DNA of 64,000 nucleotides, taken from positions 62,324-126,323 of the forward strand of contig NZ_LN890325.1 of the NCBI RefSeq assembly GCF_001458595.1, read 5' to 3'. The notes under the pieces were generated by a model that saw nothing but the letters and a program-made list of their open reading frames with translations, had not been told where the DNA came from and did not search any database. Below are positions 1 to 8,097 of this stretch, in pieces. The translations under genes and the position numbers were made by a program. The stretch is from Clostridium neonatale (lineage in GTDB: Bacteria; Bacillota; Clostridia; Clostridiales; Clostridiaceae). How positions within the stretch are numbered: the first letter of the stretch is position 1; each line of letters opens with the position of its first letter.

Positions 1-2
1 AA

Positions 3-281
3 CCTAAATTAATAAATAGCAATTTTTTGATGAGGTATGTTTATAAAAATTTCATAGATGAATTTAATATGCTTAATGAGTCTAAAAATATATTATTAAT
101 ACCACTAGGCAGAGCCGTTGAAGTTGTTCTGTGTAAACTTCAAGAAGAAGGTATAATTAATGATAATCAAATACTTAAAGGGTTTCCTCATCCATCAGGA
201 GCAAATGTTAATAGAATAAAAGTATTTAGTGAAAATCAGAAGCAAATGATAGATTTTGTTAAAGATAAATTTCTAAGATAA
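3..281 (+). CDS. Uracil-DNA-glycosylase-like protein, C-terminal fragment
   Basis: The reading frame is open to the left edge, so this is the 3' end of a gene that begins outside the window; the TTG at 27 is probably internal. The visible part ends with a GFPHPSGAN motif, which resembles the HPSxxx substrate/phosphate-binding loop of uracil-DNA glycosylase superfamily proteins. These enzymes act on DNA bases in the cytoplasm. Without the N-terminal catalytic motif the assignment is tentative. The thioredoxin-like gene follows after 20 bases and may be co-transcribed. The rest of the protein is needed to say whether it is an active glycosylase or only a related fold. Confidence 0.5.
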   Translation, partial: PKLINSNFLMRYVYKNFIDEFNMLNESKNILLIPLGRAVEVVLCKLQEEGIINDNQILKGFPHPSGANVNRIKVFSENQKQMIDFVKDKFLR

Positions 282-301
282 TTGGGAAAGGAGAAATTGA
301 T

Positions 302-625
302 GTGAAAAAAGTAAGTAGTGATGAAGATATAAAGCAAGAAATAAAGAACAATATGATGGAAGTAGTATTTTTTACAGGAAGCAAATGTGGAGCATGTGAA
401 TCAATAAAGATTAAAATTGAGAGCATTATAAAAAGATATCCTAAAATTCAAGCTTGTGAAATAAATGGAGAAGATAATTTAGAGGTTGCAGCTAAATATA
501 ATGTATTTTCATTTCCTATATTTTTATTGTACATAAAAGGTAAGGAGTATTTAAGAATAGGTAGAAATGTGAACTTATTAGAGCTTGAGAGGGATATTGA
601 AAGATATTATAAAATGATATTTTAA
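302..625 (+). CDS. Thioredoxin-like protein
   Basis: A 107-residue protein of normal thioredoxin length with a CGAC active-site motif (Cys29, Cys32) after a beta strand, and a later FSFPIF segment matching the cis-proline loop. The family carries out thiol-disulfide exchange in the cytoplasm. The motif is CGAC rather than the classical CGPC, which usually shifts redox potential. The GTG start at 302 is supported by an AAAGGAG site about 9 bases upstream; an overlapping ATG at 300 is out of frame. It lies 20 bases after the glycosylase-like gene and is followed directly by a strong terminator, so the two probably form the end of one transcript. Confidence 0.75.
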   Translation: MKKVSSDEDIKQEIKNNMMEVVFFTGSKCGACESIKIKIESIIKRYPKIQACEINGEDNLEVAAKYNVFSFPIFLLYIKGKEYLRIGRNVNLLELERDIERYYKMIF

Positions 626-637
626 TTTTTATGTATA

Positions 638-677
638 AAAACTGATAGGTAAATACCTATCAGTTTTATATTTTTTA
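638..677 (+). terminator. Intrinsic terminator after thioredoxin-like gene
   Basis: Arms 638-651 and 654-667 are perfect 14-base complements, followed by a T-rich tract to about 677. It lies 13 bases after the stop codon of the thioredoxin-like gene and separates it from the chromate transporter genes. Confidence 0.85.
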
Positions 678-747
678 CGTATTATACATATAGAATTTTT
701 TAAATTAAAATAATATCAGAAGATAAAGTGAAAAGAGGGGAAATGTA

Positions 748-1317
748 ATGGATAAAAAAGACCCTAAAGTCTTATGGAAATTATTTAAATCAATGTTTAT
801 GTTAAGTGCATGTACATTTGGAGGGGGATTTGTAATTGTCTCTTTAATGAAAAAGAAATTCGTTGAAGAACTTGAATGGATTGAAGAAGATGAGATGCTT
901 GATATCACAGCAATTACACAATCATCACCAGGGCCACTTCCAGTAAATGCATCTGTAATTATAGGATATCGTATGTATGGTATAATTGGTTCACTTGTTG
1001 CAATTTTAGGTACTATTATTCCGCCAATGGTTATCATATCTGCAATATCATTATTTTATAATCAATTTAGAGAAAATAAATATATAGCAATAGCTCTTCA
1101 AGTAATGCGTGCAGGGGTTGCGGCTGTTATCTTGGATGTTACTATTAATCTTGCAAAGAATGTTTGTAAAACAAAAAGAGTGATGTATATTGCTATGATG
1201 GTTATTGCCTTTATAAGTACTTACTTCTTTAATGTAAGCGCAATGCTTATAATATTAATTTGTTTAAGTATAGGGATTATTGATTTATTTGTATCAATGA
1301 GCAAGAAGGAGGCATAA
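748..1317 (+). CDS. Chromate transporter family protein, first half-size subunit
   Basis: A 189-residue hydrophobic protein with the CHR family signature: an FGGGF motif near residue 26 and a TQSSPGPLPVNAS stretch near residue 60. Members of the short CHR class have one six-helix domain and work as pairs. Characterised CHR proteins export chromate, but in anaerobes the natural substrate is often unknown. The gene is followed after 5 bases by a second CHR gene, the usual two-gene arrangement. An AGAGGGGAAA ribosome binding site precedes the ATG. A convergent LysR gene lies just downstream. Confidence 0.85.
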   Translation: MDKKDPKVLWKLFKSMFMLSACTFGGGFVIVSLMKKKFVEELEWIEEDEMLDITAITQSSPGPLPVNASVIIGYRMYGIIGSLVAILGTIIPPMVIISAISLFYNQFRENKYIAIALQVMRAGVAAVILDVTINLAKNVCKTKRVMYIAMMVIAFISTYFFNVSAMLIILICLSIGIIDLFVSMSKKEA

Positions 1318-1322
1318 CTAAG

Positions 1323-1901
1323 GTGATATTATTATTAAAGCTATTTTTTGCATTCATACAAGTTGGACTTTTTAGCGTAGGTGGAGGATATGCAGCAATT
1401 CCTCTTATACAGGCTCAAGTTGTTAATATATATGAACTTATGACTATGGAAGAGTTTACTGATCTTATAACAATTGCAGAAATGACACCAGGTCCGATTT
1501 CGATTAATGCATCTACATTCGTTGGAACAAGACTTGCAGGACCATTTGGAGCATTTATATGTACACTTGGATGTATTATTCCATCATTTATAATATGTTT
1601 AACTTTAGCTCATTTTTATTACAAATATAGAAGCTTTGGTGGGGTTCAAGTTGTATTAGCTTCACTTAGACCAGCAGTAGTTGCGCTTATTGGATCAGCA
1701 GGTGCATCAATATTAATGCTTGGCTTATTCCAAAGTGATATTTTTTCATTTGCAATCAGTGATTTTAGAGTGATAGAATTTATATTATTTGGAGGATGTT
1801 TATATATCCTTAGAAAATATAAAGCAAGTGCTATTGCAATTATTTTTGGAAGCGGAGTAGTTGGAACTTTACTTTATGTAATAAAAGATTTTATATTTTA
1901 G
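1323..1901 (+). CDS. Chromate transporter family protein, second half-size subunit
   Basis: A 192-residue membrane protein of the CHR family, homologous to its upstream neighbour: SVGGGYAAIPL near residue 18 and an AEMTPGPISINAS motif near residue 55. It starts with GTG 5 bases after the previous stop, so the two genes are translationally linked and their products probably form a heterodimer in the membrane. About five or six hydrophobic segments are visible. The transcript ends in a shared hairpin facing the convergent LysR gene. Confidence 0.85.
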   Translation: MILLLKLFFAFIQVGLFSVGGGYAAIPLIQAQVVNIYELMTMEEFTDLITIAEMTPGPISINASTFVGTRLAGPFGAFICTLGCIIPSFIICLTLAHFYYKYRSFGGVQVVLASLRPAVVALIGSAGASILMLGLFQSDIFSFAISDFRVIEFILFGGCLYILRKYKASAIAIIFGSGVVGTLLYVIKDFIF

Positions 1902-2003
1902 AGTTATTTAAATAATAGAAATATATAGATAATAGTTGAAATTTATATTATAAAGAAATATACCATAATAAAAGGTTAGAAATGTCATTTAAATATTAAA
2001 TAT

Positions 2004-2058
2004 AAAAGGTATCAGAAAATTAATTTTTGATTTTAAAATTGATTTAACTGATACTTTT
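2004..2058. terminator. Bidirectional terminator between chromate genes and LysR gene
   Basis: Outer arms GTATCAG (2009-2015) and CTGATAC (2048-2054), flanked by A and T runs, enclose an AT-rich inner stem. The structure ends 2 bases before the LysR stop codon and can terminate transcription from both sides. Confidence 0.75.
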
Positions 2059-2060
2059 TA

Positions 2061-2948
2061 TTATTTAGAACTCATATTAAAGCTAGAGCATATGTCAATA
2101 AGTTCTTCAATTGATTTTGAGATGTATTTATTTTTATGGTATATGAGTTTAATCTGACGTTTTATGCTTACATCTCTAAAACTTAATATTTTTAATTTAC
2201 CTTTTTTACATTCATTATTTATAAGCATTTTTGATAAGATAGCAATTCCCTTACCATTTGTAACAGCATTTTTGATAGCTTCTGTATTAGTACAGGTCCA
2301 TTTTTTTACCACATTAATATTATGTTCAGCTAATAATTGCTCAAACTGATTTCTATCAGAACTTCCAGGTTCTCTTGAAAGCAAAGATTGGCCTTCTAAA
2401 TCTGAAAGTGATAGCTGCTTCTTACTGTAAAAAGGATGAGCTTTACCGACTACCATTACTAATTCATCCTCGCAAAATGGAATTTTCACAATATCTGGAT
2501 TCTTGATTATTCCTTCAACTATAGCTACATCAAGCTCACTTCTACAAATCATATTTTCAATTTCAAATGTATTATTTATAGTAACAAAAGTATCTATATT
2601 TTGAATTCTATTTTCAAGACGTTCAATAATATCATTCATTAAATATGTCCCGACAGATACGCTTCCACCAATTCTTATTTTAGTTGATTTTCCTATGTTT
2701 TTCATAGCAAGCTCCATATTTTCAAATGAATCAACAATATGCTGAGCATGAGATAATAGCAATGTGCCTTCTTCTGTAATATGGAGTTTTTGAGAAATGC
2801 GCTCAAAAAGCTTAACGTTATAGTGTTCTTCAAGTTCACGAATAGCCTGACTTACTGATGGCTGAGATATGAATAAAAGTTCTGCAGCTTTTCTCATTTT
2901 TCCACATTCAGCAACAGTTATAAATATTTTTAGATGCCTTATAGTCAT
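2061..2948 (-). CDS. LysR family transcriptional regulator
   Basis: A 295-residue protein of normal LysR length. Residues 1-60 form the winged helix-turn-helix (MTIRHLKIF, then AAELLFISQPSVSQAI); the remainder is a substrate-binding domain with the typical VMVVGKAHPF and SREPGS segments. It probably senses a small anion or metabolite. The gene converges on the chromate transporter pair, while LysR regulators are usually divergent from their target, so a direct link to the transporter is uncertain. A large AT-rich palindrome lies 17 bases upstream of the start codon and may be an autoregulatory site. Confidence 0.9.
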   Translation of the reverse strand: MTIRHLKIFITVAECGKMRKAAELLFISQPSVSQAIRELEEHYNVKLFERISQKLHITEEGTLLLSHAQHIVDSFENMELAMKNIGKSTKIRIGGSVSVGTYLMNDIIERLENRIQNIDTFVTINNTFEIENMICRSELDVAIVEGIIKNPDIVKIPFCEDELVMVVGKAHPFYSKKQLSLSDLEGQSLLSREPGSSDRNQFEQLLAEHNINVVKKWTCTNTEAIKNAVTNGKGIAILSKMLINNECKKGKLKILSFRDVSIKRQIKLIYHKNKYISKSIEELIDICSSFNMSSK

Positions 2949-2964
2949 AATATAAACCTCATAA

Positions 2965-3009
2965 AAAAATATAGTATAAATATTTCTAAGAATATTATAC
3001 TATATTTTT
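2965..3009. promoter_or_regulatory. AT-rich inverted repeat upstream of LysR gene
   Basis: Arms 2965-2979 and 2995-3009 are perfect 15-base complements (AAAAATATAGTATAA) and the centre can pair further. It overlaps a TATAAT-like -10 on the minus strand just upstream of the LysR gene. This suits a LysR autoregulatory operator or a terminator-like structure; the role is inferred. Confidence 0.45.
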
Positions 3010-3179
3010 TATATCCATTTTCTTTTAGATTATACAGAATAATAATTTGCATAATGTGTAGTTAATATATAATCAAGTTATAATAATAAAATTTTTTGTT
3101 TTAAAATGAACCATTTTTTAAATAGAAGACTCTAATATGTAGAGATGCATCTCAAACAATTTTGAAAAGAGTGATGTAA

Positions 3180-3761
3180 GTGAATGAAACAGAAGTTGTG
3201 AAAAAAATCCAGGCTGGTGATATGAATGCTTTTGAGGAAATATTTGAAATATACAAAAATCAAGCCATTAGGTATGCATATCTTATTACAAATAATAAAT
3301 TCACAAGTGAAGATATTGTACAAGAAACATTTGTAAAATGTTATCTAAAAATAAAAGATTTGAAAAATGTTGAACAGTTCAAATCCTGGTTATTTAAAAT
3401 CCTTACAAGGACTGCTTGGGATTATATGAAAAAGGATAAAGCTGTGCTTCCAGTTGAAGATATTTTTGAAAAAGCAAAAAATGAAAATATCGATAAATCA
3501 TTACATTCATATATAAGGAATGAAGAATCAAAAATGCTTCGTGCTGAGATTGATAATTTAGAATTAAAGCAAAAAACTGTTATTGTATTATATTATTTTA
3601 ATGGATTTACAATAAAAGAAATTGCTAAGATTATGGGATGTTTTGAAGGTACAGTAAAATCAAGACTTCATAGTGCAAGAAAGAATCTAAAAGTAGCCTT
3701 GATGAATGTTAATAGTGCTCAAAGTAATAGTAAAAAAGGATGTGAAGTTCAATGCAATTAA
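3180..3761 (+). CDS. ECF-type RNA polymerase sigma factor
   Basis: A 193-residue sigma-70 family protein. Region 2 spans about residues 20-90, with SEDIVQETFVKCY and SWLFKILTRTAWDYM; region 4 spans about 125-175, with ELKQKTVIVLYYFNGFTIKEIA and a GTVKSRLHSARK recognition helix. It directs RNA polymerase to a small regulon, usually in response to envelope or antimicrobial stress. A TAA immediately precedes the GTG start at 3180, so the protein cannot extend further. It overlaps the downstream membrane gene by 10 bases, the normal layout of a sigma/anti-sigma pair. Confidence 0.9.
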   Translation: MNETEVVKKIQAGDMNAFEEIFEIYKNQAIRYAYLITNNKFTSEDIVQETFVKCYLKIKDLKNVEQFKSWLFKILTRTAWDYMKKDKAVLPVEDIFEKAKNENIDKSLHSYIRNEESKMLRAEIDNLELKQKTVIVLYYFNGFTIKEIAKIMGCFEGTVKSRLHSARKNLKVALMNVNSAQSNSKKGCEVQCN

Positions 3762-4555
3762 AATCTAATAAAGATATTGATAAAGAAATTACAGAATACT
3801 TAAATAATAAAGCTGAAGAAGCATCAGCGCCAGATGATATGTTTTTTAAAATTAGAGGAGAAGTTCTAAGAAGAAATGAAAGGGGATTTTTAAATATGAA
3901 ATTTGGAAGATTAAAGATTAAAACATTATTAGCAGCAGGAGTTTTGTGTATAGCAACAACAATAACTTGTATAGCAGCAACACGTGGAGTTTGGATATCA
4001 TCAAGTTCTCATCTTACTGAAATTACTAAGTTTCCAACAGAAAATGTAGTAAAAGATACAGTTGGCTTTTTACCTAAATATGTAGAAAGTTTTGATGGTG
4101 GTTTTGAGTTTAAATCATTTAACTTTAGTAATAATGAAATACAAGGTGATAATGGTAAGACTACATTACAAACAAAGTCAGCAGATTTTAGATATTCAAG
4201 AAATGATGAAGAGAAAAATCAATATTTAAGTTTGAGTGCAATAAAGATTGATGAAAAAGAAATCCAACATGAAGCAAATGAAGAAAAAACAAATTATAAT
4301 AATGTTGATATTTATTATACTACTTTTCAATATAAAGCTGTGCCAGTAGATTATGAAAAAACAGAAGAAGATTTAAAATTAGAATCAGAAGGAAAGCTAC
4401 AAATTGGATATGGAGCAGATGAAATTTCAGAAGATACTATGCAAAGTGTTTCGTGGTATGAAGATGGTATAAGTTATTCTATTTTAAATTCTAATTATAA
4501 TGATGTAAGCAAAGAAGATATGATTAAAATGGCTAAAGATATTATAAATAAATAG
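3752..4555 (+). CDS. Membrane-bound anti-sigma factor-like protein
   Basis: A 267-residue protein with a cytoplasmic N-terminus, one hydrophobic segment at about residues 58-77, and an extracytoplasmic domain whose C-terminal part (about 185-265) resembles DUF4367. Overlap with the upstream ECF sigma gene and this topology indicate an anti-sigma factor that holds the sigma factor at the membrane until a signal arrives. The N-terminal 50 residues lack an obvious zinc-binding HxxxCxxC motif, so binding is probably of the non-zinc type. Function is inferred from context and topology. A strong terminator follows the gene. Confidence 0.7.
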   Translation: MQLKSNKDIDKEITEYLNNKAEEASAPDDMFFKIRGEVLRRNERGFLNMKFGRLKIKTLLAAGVLCIATTITCIAATRGVWISSSSHLTEITKFPTENVVKDTVGFLPKYVESFDGGFEFKSFNFSNNEIQGDNGKTTLQTKSADFRYSRNDEEKNQYLSLSAIKIDEKEIQHEANEEKTNYNNVDIYYTTFQYKAVPVDYEKTEEDLKLESEGKLQIGYGADEISEDTMQSVSWYEDGISYSILNSNYNDVSKEDMIKMAKDIINK

Positions 4556-4581
4556 AGATTTAGCATATATACACATAGTTG

Positions 4582-4630
4582 AAATCCCATTAAGTGATAT
4601 TATTTAATCTTGCTTAGTGGGATTTGTTTT
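4582..4630 (+). terminator. Intrinsic terminator after anti-sigma gene
   Basis: Arms 4582-4594 and 4613-4625 pair over 13 bases with a single mismatch, followed by GTTTT. It ends the sigma/anti-sigma transcript and lies upstream of the convergent flavoprotein gene end. Confidence 0.75.
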
Positions 4631-4667
4631 AGAGATGATTTTTATATTTACAATGTTTTTATGTTTA

Positions 4668-5069
4668 TTATAGAGTGTATTCTCTTGGGGGATTTCCAGA
4701 GAAATCAGCTATTACTGCTTTTGCATTATCTAAATAAAATACTTCAAATATTGGATTTTCAGCATTTTTATATTGCCCTTTAACTATAGGATTTTCCATG
4801 CAGCCTTGTTTAACTTCCATGTCATTTTCAAACATTGCTCTACCGTTTAATCGAATCCATACATATGATGGGCTTGATACTGATATTTCGATTTCAGGAT
4901 TTGCTTGTATATCTTTATAGACATCTTTTGTATTATTTGTACAGAACCATAGTCTCCCTTCTTTTTCAAAGCAGAACATAAATGGACGGCATTTTGCTTT
5001 GCCATCACGTCCTACTGTTGCTAGGTATTGCACTGGATTTTCATTTAAAAATTTTACTACTTCATTCAT
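4668..5069 (-). CDS. Pyridoxamine 5'-phosphate oxidase family (FMN-binding split barrel) protein
   Basis: A 133-residue protein beginning MNEVVKFLNENPVQYLAT, the usual N-terminus of small flavin-binding PPOX-like proteins, with GRDGKAKCRPFMFCFE and LWFCTNNTKDVY strands of the split barrel. Relatives bind FMN or F420/heme and reduce or bind small molecules; the substrate here is unknown. The frame is open further upstream, but a GGAGGTAATT site lies directly before the ATG at 5069, which fixes the start. The gene is divergent from an HxlR regulator, a common pairing for redox enzymes controlled by that regulator. Confidence 0.8.
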   Translation of the reverse strand: MNEVVKFLNENPVQYLATVGRDGKAKCRPFMFCFEKEGRLWFCTNNTKDVYKDIQANPEIEISVSSPSYVWIRLNGRAMFENDMEVKQGCMENPIVKGQYKNAENPIFEVFYLDNAKAVIADFSGNPPREYTL

Positions 5070-5153
5070 TTTATAATTACCTCCTGAAACTCTTCTTATG
5101 AGTTTGTTTCTATGAATAAATAATAAAATATAGATAGAGGCCTGAAAAGTACG

Positions 5154-5165
5154 CACTTTAAAGTG
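5154..5165. promoter_or_regulatory. Palindrome CACTTTAAAGTG, candidate HxlR operator
   Basis: A perfect 12-base palindrome in the 320-base divergent region between the PPOX-like gene and the HxlR gene, about 85 bases upstream of the PPOX-like start codon. HxlR-type repressors bind dyad sites as dimers, so this is a reasonable operator candidate. No second copy was seen. Confidence 0.35.
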
Positions 5166-5389
5166 GTATAGTTTCTTAAGGGATACTCTTTAGAAGGAAT
5201 GTAGGATTAAGTGTTGAATACAAATTTTAAATATAATAAGAGTATGTAGTCAAAATGATTATAAGTGCCATATTAAGTATTATGTTCAACTTAATATTAT
5301 CTATAAATTTTTCAATAGTATCTTTTGGTATGTAATATGCTATAATGAACTAAATATATAGATAACTTTAAAAAAGGAGGGGGAAAGCT

Positions 5390-5710
5390 ATGGAAAAGAA
5401 ACTGCCAGACTGCCCTGTAGAAATTACATTAAAGCTTATAGGAAACAGGTGGAAGGTGTTAATTATGCGTGATCTTCTAACTGGAACCAAGAGATTCGGA
5501 GAATTAAAAAAGTCTATTGGAGATATAACTCAAAAGGTTTTAACCTCAAATTTAAGAGATATGGAAGAAAGCGGTCTTTTAACTAGAAAGGTTTATGCAG
5601 AAGTTCCACCACGAGTAGAATATACATTAACTGAAATGGGATATAGTCTAAAACCAATTTTAGATGCTATGATTGATTGGGGACTTAATTATAAAAAGTC
5701 TATTGAATAG
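5390..5710 (+). CDS. HxlR family winged-helix transcriptional regulator
   Basis: A 106-residue regulator with the HxlR hallmarks: a conserved Cys8 in DCPVE, LKLIGNRWKVLIMRDLL, FGELKKSIGDITQKVLTSNLR and a wing at VEYTLTEMGYSL. Such proteins often sense electrophiles or redox change through the N-terminal cysteine. An AAAGGAGGGGG site precedes the ATG. It is divergent from the PPOX-like flavoprotein gene, the likely target. Confidence 0.9.
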   Translation: MEKKLPDCPVEITLKLIGNRWKVLIMRDLLTGTKRFGELKKSIGDITQKVLTSNLRDMEESGLLTRKVYAEVPPRVEYTLTEMGYSLKPILDAMIDWGLNYKKSIE

Positions 5711-5849
5711 TGTAAATAAAAGATGAAATATAAGAGTTATATTTTTATATGAAAATGTGTAAAATTTTATATTGAGTGATTTTGATAAAAATATATTTGA
5801 ATGATATAATTACTATTAATAACAATTTTTGCGTGAAGGGGCAATGTAT

Positions 5850-6593
5850 ATGTTTACATACAAGCAAATAGAAAGCTTAAATGATTTAGAATTACAAGTA
5901 TATGAATATATAATTAAAAATCATGATATAGTTTTAAAATTGACAATAAGAGAGTTAGCTAAAAATGTTCATGTTTCAACTACTACTATATTGAGATTTT
6001 GTAAGAAAATGGACTGTGAAGGATTTTATGAATTTAAATATAAATTAAAAGAACAGATCGCAGAAACAGATAAAGATTTTAAGTTAAATACAGATGATTA
6101 TGCTATTATGGATTATTTTGAACGTTCTAATCAGCCTTCAGAAGTACAAAAAATATTAGATGCTACTAAAATTATTCACAAAAGCAAACAAATTATTTTT
6201 TTAGGAATAGGGACATCAGGTATTTTAGCTAAATATGCTTCTAGGTGTTTTGTTAATATAGGGAGATTTGCTGTATATATTGATTATCCATATTTTCTTG
6301 TTCCTGATGGATTCTATGATGAGATAGTAATTATCGTCTTTTCTGTAACTGGAGAGACAGAAGATATAATAAATCAATTAAGACAATTTCGAAATTTTGA
6401 TTGTGTAATTATTTCTATAACAAATAGTGAAATGAGTACAATAGCTAAACTATCTGATTTAGTAATTAGTTATTATTTGCCTTTACAAATAAAAGGAGAG
6501 AAAAAAGTAAATTTAACTTCTCAAATTCCAGTAATGAATATTATTGAAAAGCTTACTTTTCATCTATCTCAGCTAGAATGTAATAATAAATAG
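5850..6593 (+). CDS. MurR/RpiR family sugar-phosphate-responsive regulator
   Basis: A 247-residue protein with an N-terminal RpiR helix-turn-helix (about residues 1-75, with TIRELAKNVHVSTTTILRFCKK) and a C-terminal SIS phosphosugar-binding domain (about 105-240, with IIFLGIGTSG and VIIVFSVTGETEDI). It should repress or activate sugar genes in response to a phosphosugar. Three in-frame starts exist; GAAGGGG lies 9 bases before the ATG at 5850 and fits it best. The target is probably the EIIC/DUF7916 unit immediately downstream. Confidence 0.85.
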   Translation: MFTYKQIESLNDLELQVYEYIIKNHDIVLKLTIRELAKNVHVSTTTILRFCKKMDCEGFYEFKYKLKEQIAETDKDFKLNTDDYAIMDYFERSNQPSEVQKILDATKIIHKSKQIIFLGIGTSGILAKYASRCFVNIGRFAVYIDYPYFLVPDGFYDEIVIIVFSVTGETEDIINQLRQFRNFDCVIISITNSEMSTIAKLSDLVISYYLPLQIKGEKKVNLTSQIPVMNIIEKLTFHLSQLECNNK

Positions 6594-6620
6594 TTATTTT
6601 TTAGTAACATGTTTTTTTTT

Positions 6621-6662
6621 GAGTGACAGGTTTTATTAGATATAACCTATCACTCTTTTTTC
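6621..6662 (+). terminator. Intrinsic terminator after RpiR gene
   Basis: Arms 6621-6632 (GAGTGACAGGTT) and 6644-6655 pair over 12 bases with one mismatch, followed by a T tract. It separates the regulator gene from the EIIC promoter. Confidence 0.8.
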
Positions 6663-6676
6663 TATTTTAATGATTT

Positions 6677-6690
6677 TGAAAACGATATAC
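6677..6690 (+). promoter_or_regulatory. Candidate cre site (carbon catabolite control)
   Basis: TGAAAACGATATAC matches the CcpA-binding cre consensus TGNAANCGNTNNCA at seven of nine fixed positions; only the final CA is inverted. It lies about 95 bases before the EIIC start, a plausible place for catabolite repression of a PTS operon. Confidence 0.4.
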
Positions 6691-6783
6691 TTTATAATTA
6701 GCTTGTAGTTGCAATTACAAATTATATTAAAAAGAAAATAGTTATTATAGCAGTTTGTTTTTTATAAATAGAGGAGGTTTTTT

Positions 6784-8055
6784 ATGAATACTTTTTTTGA
6801 AAAAATACAAGAAAAGATTGCGCCAACAGCTGGGAAAATAGGAAGTCAAAAACACTTACTATGTATACGTGATGGAATGATGGGTGCAATGCCATTGATT
6901 ATTATTGGTTCCATGTTTTTGGTTTTTGGTAACTTACCTATTAATGGTTACACAGAATGGTTAGCATCACATGGCAACTTAGATGTTTGGATTGGAAAAC
7001 TGGTCAACGGTTCATTTGGTATTATGGGATTAGTTGCTTCATTTTCTGTAGCATATAGCTTGGCAAACTCTTATGAAGTTGATGGTTTATCAGCAGGAAT
7101 TATCTCATTATCTTCTTTTATAATTTCCACACCAAGCGTTATGGCAGATGCAGGAGAAGGAATTCCAATAGGGTTAATGGGCAGTAAAGGATTATTTGCT
7201 GCAATCGTTATTGGTATAGTATCAGCAGAAATTTTTCGTTATTTTGTTAAAAAAGATATTGTAATTAAAATGCCAGACGCAGTTCCACCAGCAGTAAGTA
7301 AGTCATTTACAGCATTAATTCCTGGAGCTGTAATAATATTATTATTTGGAGTATTATATAAAATATTTGAAGTGACAAGTATTGGAAGCATTCATGATGT
7401 GGTTATGATTGTTTTAGGAAAACCACTTGGATTATTGGGAGGAACATTAATAGGAACAATAGTTGTTGTTTCTTTAAATTCATTATTATGGTTGTTTGGG
7501 ATTCATGGAGGAAGTATAGTCAATTCAATATTCCAACCTATGTGGATTATGAACACAGATGCTAATCGTCTTGCATGGCAGGCTGGCGAAAAAATCCCCA
7601 ATATAATAACACAACCGTTTATGGATAATTTTGTTTATATTGGTGGTAGTGGTGCAACTATAGGATTAATAATATTATTATTTTTTATGGCAAAATCTAC
7701 ACATACAAAAATGTTAGGAAAATTAACATTTGTGCCTGGAATATTTAATATTAATGAGCCTGTAATGTTTGGATTGCCGGTTGTTATGAATGCAAGTTTA
7801 TTTATTCCATTTATTTTAGCACCAGTTATGAATGCAGTGATTACTTATTTTGCCATGACCTCTGGTTTAGTAATGAAAACAGTAGGTATTAGCGTAGCCT
7901 GGACAATGCCACCAATAATTAGTGGATTTTTAGCAACAGGAGGACATTTTAGTGGTGCTCTATTGCAAATTGCATTGATATTTATGGATGTTTTAATTTA
8001 TTATCCATTTTTCAGAATGGTGGATAGGAATGAGATAGAGTCTGAAAATAAATAA
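6784..8055 (+). CDS. PTS lactose/cellobiose family EIIC permease
   Basis: A 423-residue integral membrane protein with the CelB-type pattern: amphipathic N-terminus with LCIRDGMMGAMPLIIIGS, about ten membrane segments, and a late FNINEPVMFGLPVVMN substrate motif. EIIC translocates and hands over a disaccharide for phosphorylation by EIIB. The local unit contains no EIIA or EIIB, so these must come from elsewhere. The gene follows a candidate cre site and an RpiR gene and precedes a DUF7916-type gene. It is a paralogue of the EIIC at 32025. Confidence 0.92.
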   Translation: MNTFFEKIQEKIAPTAGKIGSQKHLLCIRDGMMGAMPLIIIGSMFLVFGNLPINGYTEWLASHGNLDVWIGKLVNGSFGIMGLVASFSVAYSLANSYEVDGLSAGIISLSSFIISTPSVMADAGEGIPIGLMGSKGLFAAIVIGIVSAEIFRYFVKKDIVIKMPDAVPPAVSKSFTALIPGAVIILLFGVLYKIFEVTSIGSIHDVVMIVLGKPLGLLGGTLIGTIVVVSLNSLLWLFGIHGGSIVNSIFQPMWIMNTDANRLAWQAGEKIPNIITQPFMDNFVYIGGSGATIGLIILLFFMAKSTHTKMLGKLTFVPGIFNINEPVMFGLPVVMNASLFIPFILAPVMNAVITYFAMTSGLVMKTVGISVAWTMPPIISGFLATGGHFSGALLQIALIFMDVLIYYPFFRMVDRNEIESENK

Positions 8056-8097
8056 TTAAAATATATTTAAAAAATATTTAATATGGAGGAATTAGTA

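Noticed and set aside
705..1037. 110-codon frame opposite the chromate transporter gene
   Set aside because: It is a shadow of a well-supported gene in the other strand. Several other such frames opposite large genes were dismissed for the same reason.
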